Positions 9,136 to 14,660 of a stretch of 18,998 bases of DNA are shown here, piece by piece. The DNA is from SIG588 sp045591985. GTDB taxonomy: Bacteria > Bacillota > Clostridia > Oscillospirales > Acutalibacteraceae. Made by a program: the position numbers and the translations under genes. The notes beneath the pieces are model-generated. The model saw only the letters and a list, made by a program, of their open reading frames with translations, made no database searches and was not told the origin of the DNA. The stretch is from positions 1-18,998 of the forward strand of contig JAZNTV010000070.1 in the NCBI GenBank assembly GCA_045591985.1, in the 5' to 3' direction. Every line of letters starts with the position of its first letter. Position 1 is the stretch's first letter.

Positions 9136-9157
9136 GAACCGTCCGCATTTTGTGGTA
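9116..9157 (-). repeat. Two identical 11-bp direct repeats around the parE -35 element (possible operator)
   Basis: TACCACAAAAT on the minus strand occurs at 9126-9116, inside the -35/-10 spacer, and again at 9157-9147, upstream of the -35. The copies are 31 bp apart, close to three helical turns, so both would face the same side of DNA. A second TTGACA lies farther up at 9177-9172 but has no matching -10. The placement suits a repressor or cooperative regulator; no regulator is assigned. Confidence 0.5.
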
Positions 9158-9191
9158 ACACCGCACTTTTTCTTGTCAACGACCGCTTATC

Positions 9192-9220
9192 TTGCATATT
9201 TTGCCCGACTGTGCTATAAT
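9192..9220 (+). promoter_or_regulatory. Sigma-A promoter of the yihY-pfoR-like unit
   Basis: TTGCAT (9192-9197), a 17-bp spacer and a perfect TATAAT (9215-9220). The start codon is at 9299, leaving a leader of about 70 bases in which I see no strong structure. Confidence 0.75.
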
Positions 9221-9298
9221 GATGGACACACAAAGCGGCATATTTCGCACCGACACTACGTACACTACCACTGACATCTGCAAAAGGCGGTGATAACC

Positions 9299-10135
9299 AT
9301 GCAGCGGTTTCGACACATCCGGCACACTATGCGCGATTTTGTGAAACGCAATCAAGCCAATGCCGTGGATGCGTATGCTGCCGAAGCAGCCCTGTTTGTC
9401 GTCATCTCGTTTTTTCCGTCGGCACTGTTGCTGTTGTCGGCACTGCCCCACCTTCCGTTTACCGAAGCGCAGATCACCAACACCTTTACCCAGATCATTC
9501 CCGCAGCGATTGCGGATTTTATGCAAAGCATTATCGAAGAGCTCTATAACTCGCCACGCGTGACGATCACCATTATTACGGCGGCGCTGGCGCTGTGGTC
9601 GGCCTCCAAAGGATCCATGGCGCTGATGCGGGGACTTGACCGTATCTACGGCATCCACCGCACACGAGGATACGTCGTTTTACGGTTGCTTGCCTCTGTA
9701 TATGTGTTATTCTTTTTTATTTTGCTGACCGTTATTCTGGCATTTCTCGGATTCGGCGGGGTGGTATTCACTTGGCTGTCAAAACTGGTGCCGTGGCTCG
9801 CCACCAGCGTGTTGCTCAAGCGCGGGTTGCGCCTCGCAGTATCGTTTGCCGTATTGTTTCTGATGTTTTGGCTTCTCTATGTGGCCACCACCCGTCGTTG
9901 GACGCAGTGTTTGCGGCAGATCCCCGGCGCTCTGCTGGCCGCAGGCGGTTGGGTGGGGTTTTCCTCCCTCTATTCCGTCTATCTGAACACCATCGGCGGC
10001 ACATCGGTCTATTACGGCAGTTTATCTATTGTGATGTTTTCACTTTTGTGGCTGTATTTTTGTATGTACATCTTCTTTGTCGGTGCCGAAATAAACGTGT
10101 GGTTACACGAAAACCGCAACCACGGGAAACGATAA
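9299..10135 (+). CDS. YihY/BrkB-family inner-membrane protein
   Basis: A 278-residue polytopic membrane protein of the YihY/BrkB family (the RNase BN name in older annotations is a known misassignment). After a basic N terminus, hydrophobic segments lie near residues 28-50, 88-105, 125-150, 168-186, 190-206 and 240-262. Family signatures are visible: AAEAALFVVISFFPSA (27-42), LWSASKGSMALMRGLDRIYG (99-118), a PGAL motif near 209 and YGSLSIVMFSLLWLYF followed by GAEIN near the C terminus. Its molecular role is unsettled in the family. ATG 9299 is preferred, with AAGGCGG upstream; a GTG at 9290 falls inside the RBS. The next gene follows after 28 bp, suggesting co-transcription. Confidence 0.88.
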   Translation: MQRFRHIRHTMRDFVKRNQANAVDAYAAEAALFVVISFFPSALLLLSALPHLPFTEAQITNTFTQIIPAAIADFMQSIIEELYNSPRVTITIITAALALWSASKGSMALMRGLDRIYGIHRTRGYVVLRLLASVYVLFFFILLTVILAFLGFGGVVFTWLSKLVPWLATSVLLKRGLRLAVSFAVLFLMFWLLYVATTRRWTQCLRQIPGALLAAGGWVGFSSLYSVYLNTIGGTSVYYGSLSIVMFSLLWLYFCMYIFFVGAEINVWLHENRNHGKR

Positions 10136-10163
10136 CCGATTTTTCGAAAGGAAGGATGTCTAA

Positions 10164-11231
10164 ATGGAACGCGTCAAAAAACTGTTACATCGGTACTTCA
10201 TCCAAGCGATGGGCGCCATGGCATTGGGTCTTTTTGCCTCTTTACTCATCGGCACCATTTTCACCGCATTGGGCATGATACCGCACTGCGAAGTGTTTAC
10301 CGCGATCGGTAAATTCGCACAAGCCATGGCCGGTCCTGCTATGGCGGCGGCCATCGCCTATTCGCTGAAAGCGGATCCGCTAGTCATTTTTTCGGCGGCA
10401 GCGGTCGGTAACGCGGCCAATACGCTGGGCGGCGCAGGCGGCCCGCTCGCCGTCTTCTTCATCGCCATCGCCGCGACGGAATGCGGTATGCTGGTTTCCA
10501 AGAAAACGAAAGTCGATATTCTGGTCACCCCCTTTGTAACCATCTTGGTGGGCGGTATGCTCTCGATATGGGTCGCCCCCTACATAGGCACACTCGTCGG
10601 CTACGTCAGTCGATTCATCGGTTGGGCGGCGTGGCAAGCTCCCTTTGTCACAGGTATCGTCGTATCGGTCGTGGTAGGTATCTGTCTTACCCTCCCCATC
10701 TCCTCGGCCGCCATTTGCGCAGGACTGGTGCTGACAGGCAGTCACGCCGCGGTGGGCGGCACCGAAGGACTCGCCGTTGCCGGTGCGGCGGCGGTCGCGG
10801 GGTGCTGTGCACAAATGGTCGGTTTTGCCACCATCAGTTTCCGTGAAAACGGTTGGGGCGGCGTGATCGCACAGGGGCTCGGCACCAGCATGTTGCAAAT
10901 GCCGAACATTTTGCGCCGTCCGCAAATTTGGATCGCCCCTACCCTGGCTTCCGCTGTCACCGGTCCGCTTGCGGTGTGTGTGTTCGATCTGCAGATGTAC
11001 GGTGCCGCCATCAACTCCGGTATGGGTACCTGCGGTCTGCTGGGGCCGATCGGTATGGTGCTTGGTTGGCTCGACCCCGTAAACGGATATCACGGACCGA
11101 CAGTCGGCCCCTTACAATGGGTCGGGTTGGTGTTGGTCTGCTTCCTTCTCCCCGCGTTGCTCTCCTTCGTATTTAACGAGATCCTGCGTATGATCGGCCT
11201 TGTGAAAACCGGCGACATGAAACTGGATTAA
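10164..11231 (+). CDS. PfoR-type PTS EIIC-like membrane protein (PTS_EIIC_2 family)
   Basis: A 355-residue, very hydrophobic protein with about eight to ten membrane segments. The N-terminal part reads MGAMALGLFASLLIGTIF, which matches my recollection of the PTS_EIIC_2/PfoR family (COG3641); glycine- and alanine-rich stretches such as GNAANTLGGAGGPLAV follow. Some members are annotated as sugar PTS IIC subunits and PfoR of Clostridium perfringens was named a toxin regulator; transport by these stand-alone proteins is not well established. No IIA or IIB domain is fused or adjacent. ATG 10164 follows AAAGGAAGGA with eight bases between. It is the last gene of the plus-strand unit, ending two bases before the first arm of the split terminator stem. 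Family fairly sure, function open. Confidence 0.8.
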   Translation: MERVKKLLHRYFIQAMGAMALGLFASLLIGTIFTALGMIPHCEVFTAIGKFAQAMAGPAMAAAIAYSLKADPLVIFSAAAVGNAANTLGGAGGPLAVFFIAIAATECGMLVSKKTKVDILVTPFVTILVGGMLSIWVAPYIGTLVGYVSRFIGWAAWQAPFVTGIVVSVVVGICLTLPISSAAICAGLVLTGSHAAVGGTEGLAVAGAAAVAGCCAQMVGFATISFRENGWGGVIAQGLGTSMLQMPNILRRPQIWIAPTLASAVTGPLAVCVFDLQMYGAAINSGMGTCGLLGPIGMVLGWLDPVNGYHGPTVGPLQWVGLVLVCFLLPALLSFVFNEILRMIGLVKTGDMKLD

Positions 11232-11232
11232 C

Positions 11233-11247
11233 AAAAAATCGGCTTTC
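11233..11247. repeat. Left arm of a split bidirectional terminator stem
   Basis: Fifteen bases, AAAAAATCGGCTTTC, are perfectly complementary to 11922-11936. They start two bases after the stop of the plus-strand EIIC-like gene, and the partner arm overlaps the stop of the minus-strand PAP2 gene. Joined with a four-base loop (GTAT or ATAT) they would form a textbook convergent-gene terminator. They are now about 674 bp apart. Confidence 0.7.
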
Positions 11248-11251
11248 GTAT

Positions 11252-11272
11252 GGGGCGTACTCTAAAGGACAG
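11252..11272 (+). repeat. Left terminal inverted repeat of the cargo cassette
   Basis: Begins GGGGCGTAC and ends AAGGACAG. It matches the reverse complement of 11897-11917 at 17 of 21 positions; mismatches are at positions 4, 10, 11 and 13. Confidence 0.6.
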
Positions 11273-11287
11273 TACAACAAGACACGA

Positions 11288-11323
11288 AAACACCCTTAAT
11301 TTTTTAAAAAACTAAGGGTGTTT
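11288..11323. terminator. Hairpin terminator just inside the left end of the cassette
   Basis: AAACACCCTTA (11288-11298) pairs with TAAGGGTGTTT (11313-11323). The interior is T6A6, itself self-complementary, so the whole is a near-perfect palindrome. A and T runs on both sides make it usable in either direction. It would stop read-through from the EIIC-like gene before the lipoprotein promoter. Confidence 0.65.
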
Positions 11324-11357
11324 ATAATATTCTCTTTCTTTGTTAGTCAAGTTGCGC

Positions 11358-11363
11358 TATAAT
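11358..11363 (+). promoter_or_regulatory. Probable -10 element for the cassette lipoprotein gene
   Basis: A perfect TATAAT lies 45 bp upstream of the ATG at 11408. The expected -35 region (11335-11340, TTTCTT) is a weak match. Another TATAAT at 11323-11328 overlaps the end of the hairpin and is less plausible. Confidence 0.4.
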
Positions 11364-11407
11364 ACAACTAACCGATAAATAAGAATTTGACAAAGGTGTG
11401 GATTCGT

Positions 11408-11749
11408 ATGAAAAAGATCGTTAATTTTATCCTTATAACGGCTTTCTTATTATGCTTGATTGGTTGTGGCAAGCAAGCTCCTGAGCAAGTCAAAACAATA
11501 GAAAGCGGTTTAAAAACCTACTATGAAATGAGCGATGGCACATGGGAGTGCGATGGACATATATACAAATATAGATTGGAAATCAGTGGAAGAATGCCCA
11601 ATGCGGCTGCTGATTCAACTTTTGTTTATCTGAGCAATCAAGAAACCATTTCATTTGAGCAAGCATACTTGGCTGCTGGTATCAGCAGTGATTTGAATGA
11701 CTACTTTTCCGTAGAAGATGCAGTTTTAGTGGACATGAAAACAAATTGA
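11408..11749 (+). CDS. Small lipoprotein, uncharacterised (cassette cargo)
   Basis: A 113-residue protein starting at ATG 11408 with the RBS AAAGGTG ten bases upstream; a TTG at 11387 would add seven residues and lacks an RBS. Residues 1-20 form a lipoprotein signal: Lys2-Lys3, a hydrophobic core and the lipobox LIGC with Cys20. The mature part of about 94 residues is soluble and contains WECDGHIYKYRLEISGRMPN (around 49-68), then a YLSNQETISFEQA stretch and an acidic C-terminal part. I do not recognise a characterised domain; it looks like one compact secreted fold anchored outside the membrane. Codon choice (TTA, AAA, TTT) and low G+C differ from every neighbour, supporting acquisition. It is alone between two hairpin terminators, so a free-standing function such as surface binding or immunity is possible but unproven. 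Confidence 0.85.
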   Translation: MKKIVNFILITAFLLCLIGCGKQAPEQVKTIESGLKTYYEMSDGTWECDGHIYKYRLEISGRMPNAAADSTFVYLSNQETISFEQAYLAAGISSDLNDYFSVEDAVLVDMKTN

Positions 11750-11814
11750 CAAATTCCAATTTATCGAATAGGTGATATTTGTTTAGAAAAGGGTTTTAGG
11801 TTCTCCTAACAAGT

Positions 11815-11836
11815 GACATTTGGGCGCCTAAATGTC
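11815..11836. repeat. 22-bp near-perfect palindrome inside the cassette
   Basis: GACATTT (11815-11821) and AAATGTC (11830-11836) flank a GGCGCC core; 20 of 22 positions are symmetric. It lies between the lipoprotein stop and the right-end hairpin. It has no T-tract, so it could be a protein-binding site or a cruciform-forming transposition signal rather than a terminator. Confidence 0.5.
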
Positions 11837-11862
11837 CTGCTTGCTACGGTATAAGACAAAAC

Positions 11863-11895
11863 AAAAAGAAGCACGAAATTTTCGTGCTTCTTTTT
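11863..11895. terminator. Hairpin terminator at the right end of the cassette
   Basis: A 15-bp stem pairs 11863-11877 with 11881-11895 over a three-base loop, with runs of A before and T after. It terminates the lipoprotein transcript on the plus strand and could block minus-strand read-through. It ends one base before the right terminal repeat. Confidence 0.85.
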
Positions 11896-11896
11896 T

Positions 11897-11917
11897 CTGT
11901 CCTTAACTGTACGACCC
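11897..11917 (-). repeat. Right terminal inverted repeat of the cargo cassette
   Basis: On the minus strand it begins GGGTCGTAC and ends AAGGACAG, mirroring 11252-11272 at 17 of 21 positions. It is directly followed by ATAT and the right terminator arm. Confidence 0.6.
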
Positions 11918-11921
11918 ATAT

Positions 11922-11936
11922 GAAAGCCGATTTTTT
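11922..11936. repeat. Right arm of the split bidirectional terminator stem
   Basis: GAAAGCCGATTTTTT is the exact reverse complement of 11233-11247. Its last two bases lie in the PAP2 stop codon (11935-11937 on the plus strand), the expected place for a terminator serving the minus-strand gene. Confidence 0.7.
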
Positions 11937-12423
11937 ATAGTATCCAGTAGCCGAGTATGCCTGCCCCCACACCGATCAGTGCGCCGACCGTAACGTCCCA
12001 TTCATCGTGCACGCCGCCCACCACACGGGTAAGGCACAACAGCAAGGCGACCGCACCGAACAACACCCCCACGGGCGGCCATATCCACCATGCGGTCACG
12101 GCGATCATCCACACCGAAAAGGCGTGTCGACTGGGCATTGACCGTCCTTTCGTGTCTTTTGGGATCAGCGGGTTGATATCCAGTCGCTCATACGGACGGG
12201 GACGGTTGAGCAGGGCACGCGTGAGGGACACGAGTATCAGCCACGAGGCGGGCACCCACAGTATCTTCCACGGAATGCGTCCCTCCCGCCACCACTGAAA
12301 GGCGATGAGCAACGGATACCCAAGATAGGTCACCGCCGTCAGCAGGCGGTCAATACGCGGTATCAGGGCGGCGCGCCCCCTGCGAAACGGCGCACTGATG
12401 CGCCGATACCGTTCGCTTGTCAT
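11935..12423 (-). CDS. PAP2-family membrane phosphatase
   Basis: A 162-residue membrane phosphatase of the PAP2 (type 2 phosphatidic acid phosphatase) superfamily. The three signature motifs are present: R69 with N73-RPRP, P97-S-R-H100 (a frequent PSGH variant) and R133-VVGGVH139-DEWD143, the last carrying the catalytic His and Asp. About five membrane segments fit the length. Known substrates in the family are phosphatidic acid, phosphatidylglycerol phosphate and undecaprenyl pyrophosphate, hydrolysed on the outer membrane face. It starts at ATG 12423 with AAAAGGAG nine bases upstream. That RBS overlaps the stop region of the upstream LtaS-like gene, so the two are co-transcribed and a role in the same lipid pathway is plausible. 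The substrate is not determined by sequence. Confidence 0.9.
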   Translation of the reverse strand: MTSERYRRISAPFRRGRAALIPRIDRLLTAVTYLGYPLLIAFQWWREGRIPWKILWVPASWLILVSLTRALLNRPRPYERLDINPLIPKDTKGRSMPSRHAFSVWMIAVTAWWIWPPVGVLFGAVALLLCLTRVVGGVHDEWDVTVGALIGVGAGILGYWIL

Positions 12424-12438
12424 GCCGCTCGTCTCCTT

Positions 12439-14412
12439 TTACTTTTCTTTAAATACGCAACGGTAATAATCCTCTTCCAATATCTTCGCCGCGATCTTAA
12501 AATGATTGTTGACCCGTACTTTCACGGCGGTGCAATACCGTTGCGCTTCGTCCTCATCCGCAAAATAATCAACCGTCGTCACGAAAAATTCGTCCGTATT
12601 CGCGTCGTACCGTCCGTGGTCGGTGATGAATGAACCGTTGTCGAAGATCACCAATCCCTCGGCCGACGAGAGCATGTCCTGCCCCGTGAGCAAACGGGAA
12701 TCGTACTCAAAACCAAACAGATTGAGCAGCGTCGGCAAAATATCGGCTGAAAAACACACCTTGTCCACCGTCGGCGGATTTTCCGTACCCGCACAGTAAA
12801 GTAAGAAACAACTCTCATACAACTCGAACGCGGTGTCCACCTCGTGCCCGAGTAGTTCTTCCCACAAGGCGTACCGACCGCCCGTCTCCTGCTCCAACCC
12901 GTAAGGATAATGGTCGGGCGTGAGGGCAATGACCGTTTTTTCCGCCACTCCGGCGTCCGAAAGTTCACGAAGCAGATGGGCCATTGCGCGGTCCAGTTCG
13001 ATGTTACAAGCATAGTATGCCTTCAGCGTGTCACTGCAATCCAGATCTTTTACCAACGCCCAGTTTTTCTTCGCCATGGCGTTTAAATCGGGATCGTAAT
13101 CCAGGTGTCCGCTCACCGTCATATAGTAGGCGTGGAACGGCTCGTCGGATTTAAGATATTCCGTGAGCGACCCCGCCACCATCTCAAGATCGGACTGCGG
13201 CCACAGGTTTTGCACATACACCTCCACCCCACTGCCCATACCTTTATAGGCATATCCCATATTGGGATGCGATAGGTCGCGATGGTAATAAGAGTGGCTG
13301 TTGTTGTGATATGCCGTCACATTCGTAACGCCGCGATGGCGGAACATATTGCCGAGACAGTACGGCATATAATTCTCGCACGACTCGTAAAAACTCCACA
13401 CCCCCGCCTTCGGGATCAGACCCGTGCAGGCGGTGTATTCGCCGTCCGATGTGGAGACGCCCCAAATGGGAGTATAGAAGTTTTGAAAATCGAACCCTTC
13501 TTCCCGCATCTTGTAAAGGGTCGGAGTCAACACCGGATCGATGGCATACGGCGAAAATCCTTCCGCCACCACGTACACAAGATTATACCCTTCATACATA
13601 CCCGTATACGCGTTTTTTTCGGTAGGTTGCTTTCCGGCAAAGTAGGTATGCATCGTCTTTAAGGTCTCGTCCGTTTCGGTTGCCGCCAGTGCCGCAAAGT
13701 CGATATCCGACACGTTCGCTTGCGAAAGAGGCACGGCAGCAACAGGGATCTCCTCCTCCAATTCCAGTTTTTGCTCTACTCCGAAAAGGTTGTAATACAC
13801 GTCCAGCACTTCGGTTCGCAACAGACCGAATTCCCCCACGGCATCGTTCGGATCGAACAAACCGGCCTGTGCCGACGCCTGCGGCATCAAGGTGATCGTC
13901 AACGGCAATACCGCTTGCAATGCCAACACCGCACCAAAACGCAACGCGCGACGCCGAAACGGATACAGCGGGCGTGACAGACGACGGGCAAACACGAAAT
14001 ACAGCACCATCGGCAAGGCCAGCGCCAACAGGATCAAAACGGAATTCAAAATGGTGATCCATACGTTCCACGCCATATCCCCCGAAAGCACCTGCGTCAC
14101 ACCGCCCGAAGTCAAGGAATACACAATAAGATATTTATTAAAAAAGCGGAAATACACCGCCTGCGTCGTGTACAGCACAAACAGGAATGCCACCGTGATC
14201 CCCTCTGCCACACGGCGGAAGCGGGAAGGAAACAGGGTGCAGATCCCCTCCAGCAAAAACCCGCCGAACACGGAAAACAAAAGCACAAACAGCAACCCGC
14301 TGTCAAAAAACACCGGGCAGGTCAGCCCGCGCAACACCAATTCCATATACAAAATGATCGCGACGAATACCGCTGCCACGGGAATACGGCGTCGTTTTTC
14401 CGCTATCGCCAT
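12439..14412 (-). CDS. LtaS-like polyglycerolphosphate synthase / sulfatase-family membrane protein
   Basis: A 657-residue protein with five N-terminal membrane segments (about 10-30, 38-60, 70-90, 115-142, 157-176) and a large extracellular alkaline phosphatase-superfamily domain, the architecture of lipoteichoic acid synthase. Active-site residues are recognisable: Glu284 in AEGFSPY, the nucleophile Thr321 in VSTSDGEY, a His-rich AYHNNSHSYYHRD segment (367-379) and Asp500-His501 in TPDHYPYG. LtaS enzymes transfer glycerolphosphate from phosphatidylglycerol to a growing chain, releasing diacylglycerol. A phosphoethanolamine-transferase or sulfatase-like variant cannot be excluded. ATG 14412 is chosen because AAAGGAGT lies ten bases upstream; a longer frame from 14448 adds 12 residues without support. 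It is the first gene of an operon with a PAP2 phosphatase. Confidence 0.88.
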   Translation of the reverse strand: MAIAEKRRRIPVAAVFVAIILYMELVLRGLTCPVFFDSGLLFVLLFSVFGGFLLEGICTLFPSRFRRVAEGITVAFLFVLYTTQAVYFRFFNKYLIVYSLTSGGVTQVLSGDMAWNVWITILNSVLILLALALPMVLYFVFARRLSRPLYPFRRRALRFGAVLALQAVLPLTITLMPQASAQAGLFDPNDAVGEFGLLRTEVLDVYYNLFGVEQKLELEEEIPVAAVPLSQANVSDIDFAALAATETDETLKTMHTYFAGKQPTEKNAYTGMYEGYNLVYVVAEGFSPYAIDPVLTPTLYKMREEGFDFQNFYTPIWGVSTSDGEYTACTGLIPKAGVWSFYESCENYMPYCLGNMFRHRGVTNVTAYHNNSHSYYHRDLSHPNMGYAYKGMGSGVEVYVQNLWPQSDLEMVAGSLTEYLKSDEPFHAYYMTVSGHLDYDPDLNAMAKKNWALVKDLDCSDTLKAYYACNIELDRAMAHLLRELSDAGVAEKTVIALTPDHYPYGLEQETGGRYALWEELLGHEVDTAFELYESCFLLYCAGTENPPTVDKVCFSADILPTLLNLFGFEYDSRLLTGQDMLSSAEGLVIFDNGSFITDHGRYDANTDEFFVTTVDYFADEDEAQRYCTAVKVRVNNHFKIAAKILEEDYYRCVFKEK

Positions 14413-14446
14413 ACGGTGTTCCACTCCTTTCGCTCGACATATCGCC

Positions 14447-14475
14447 ATTGTAACACATATTGCGAAAAAATGCTA
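14447..14475 (-). promoter_or_regulatory. Probable promoter of the LtaS-like/PAP2 operon
   Basis: On the minus strand TACAAT (14452-14447) is preceded directly by TGT, an extended -10. The -35 position 17 bp upstream, TAGCAT (14475-14470), is a weak match. It lies downstream of the hairpin at 14489-14524 and 34 bp before the start codon. Confidence 0.5.
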
Positions 14476-14488
14476 CTGCTTTATGCAA

Positions 14489-14524
14489 AAAAATGCTTAT
14501 CCGCCGAAACGGACAAGCATTTTT
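14489..14524. terminator. Hairpin terminator behind the glycosyl hydrolase unit
   Basis: AAAAATGCTT (14489-14498) pairs with AAGCATTTTT (14515-14524); after a two-base mismatch the stem continues as CCG/CGG with a CCGAAA loop. On the minus strand seven T follow. It ends the hydrolase transcript about 140 bp after that gene's stop. Confidence 0.75.
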
Positions 14525-14659
14525 AATATCCGAAAAAGTCACGTTGCAAGTCACCCCGTCGATGAAACGAAAGCAACTGTCGGCGCTCGTAATGGTGACG
14601 GTACTCTCTCTGTCGGCCGGCACGACCGACGGCGAAACATAAAACAACGGTGCTCCCAT
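14522..14659 (-). pseudogene. Probable N-terminal remnant of a deleted second gene of the hydrolase operon
   Basis: An ATG at 14659 lies one base after the hydrolase stop codon, with GGAGG nine bases upstream, so it is well placed for coupled translation. The first 46 or so residues look like real coding sequence: VSPSVVPADRESTVTI is of the type that opens Ig-like beta-sandwich domains in carbohydrate-active proteins, continuing CFRFIDGVTCNVTFSDIKN. The plausible coding stretch then runs straight into the hairpin terminator at 14524. The same frame stays open to 14303, overlapping the next gene, but that part looks non-coding. I read this as the 5' stub of a gene whose remainder was deleted. 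A genuine short peptide is the alternative. Confidence 0.4.
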
Positions 14660-14660
14660 C

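Larger units (their letters stand above)
11252..11917. mobile_element. Non-autonomous cargo cassette with terminal inverted repeats, inserted in a terminator loop
   Basis: The ends at 11252-11272 and 11897-11917 are imperfect inverted repeats, 17 of 21 positions matching; both begin GGG and end AAGGACAG when read inward. Inside are a hairpin, a promoter, one lipoprotein gene, a palindrome and a second hairpin; there is no transposase frame. By hand count 11401-11760 is about 38% G+C, while 10441-10500 of a neighbour is about 63%. The immediate flanks, GTAT and ATAT, could be an imperfect 4-bp target duplication or the old terminator loop. The arrangement recalls mobile insertion cassettes (passenger gene between IS ends, known from Bacillus cereus IS231). 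I could not assign an IS family. The alternative is that the whole 40-bp repeat, including the terminator-like arms, is the element's own end. Confidence 0.55.

Noticed and set aside
9172..9177. A second TTGACA on the minus strand upstream of parE
   Set aside because: No acceptable -10 lies 16-18 bp downstream; it may be part of the regulatory region but is not called a promoter.
11252..11917. Assignment of the cassette to a named IS family (ISL3, IS1595, IS231 and others considered)
   Set aside because: The ends begin GGG and end AAGGACAG but I cannot match them confidently from memory, and no transposase is present.
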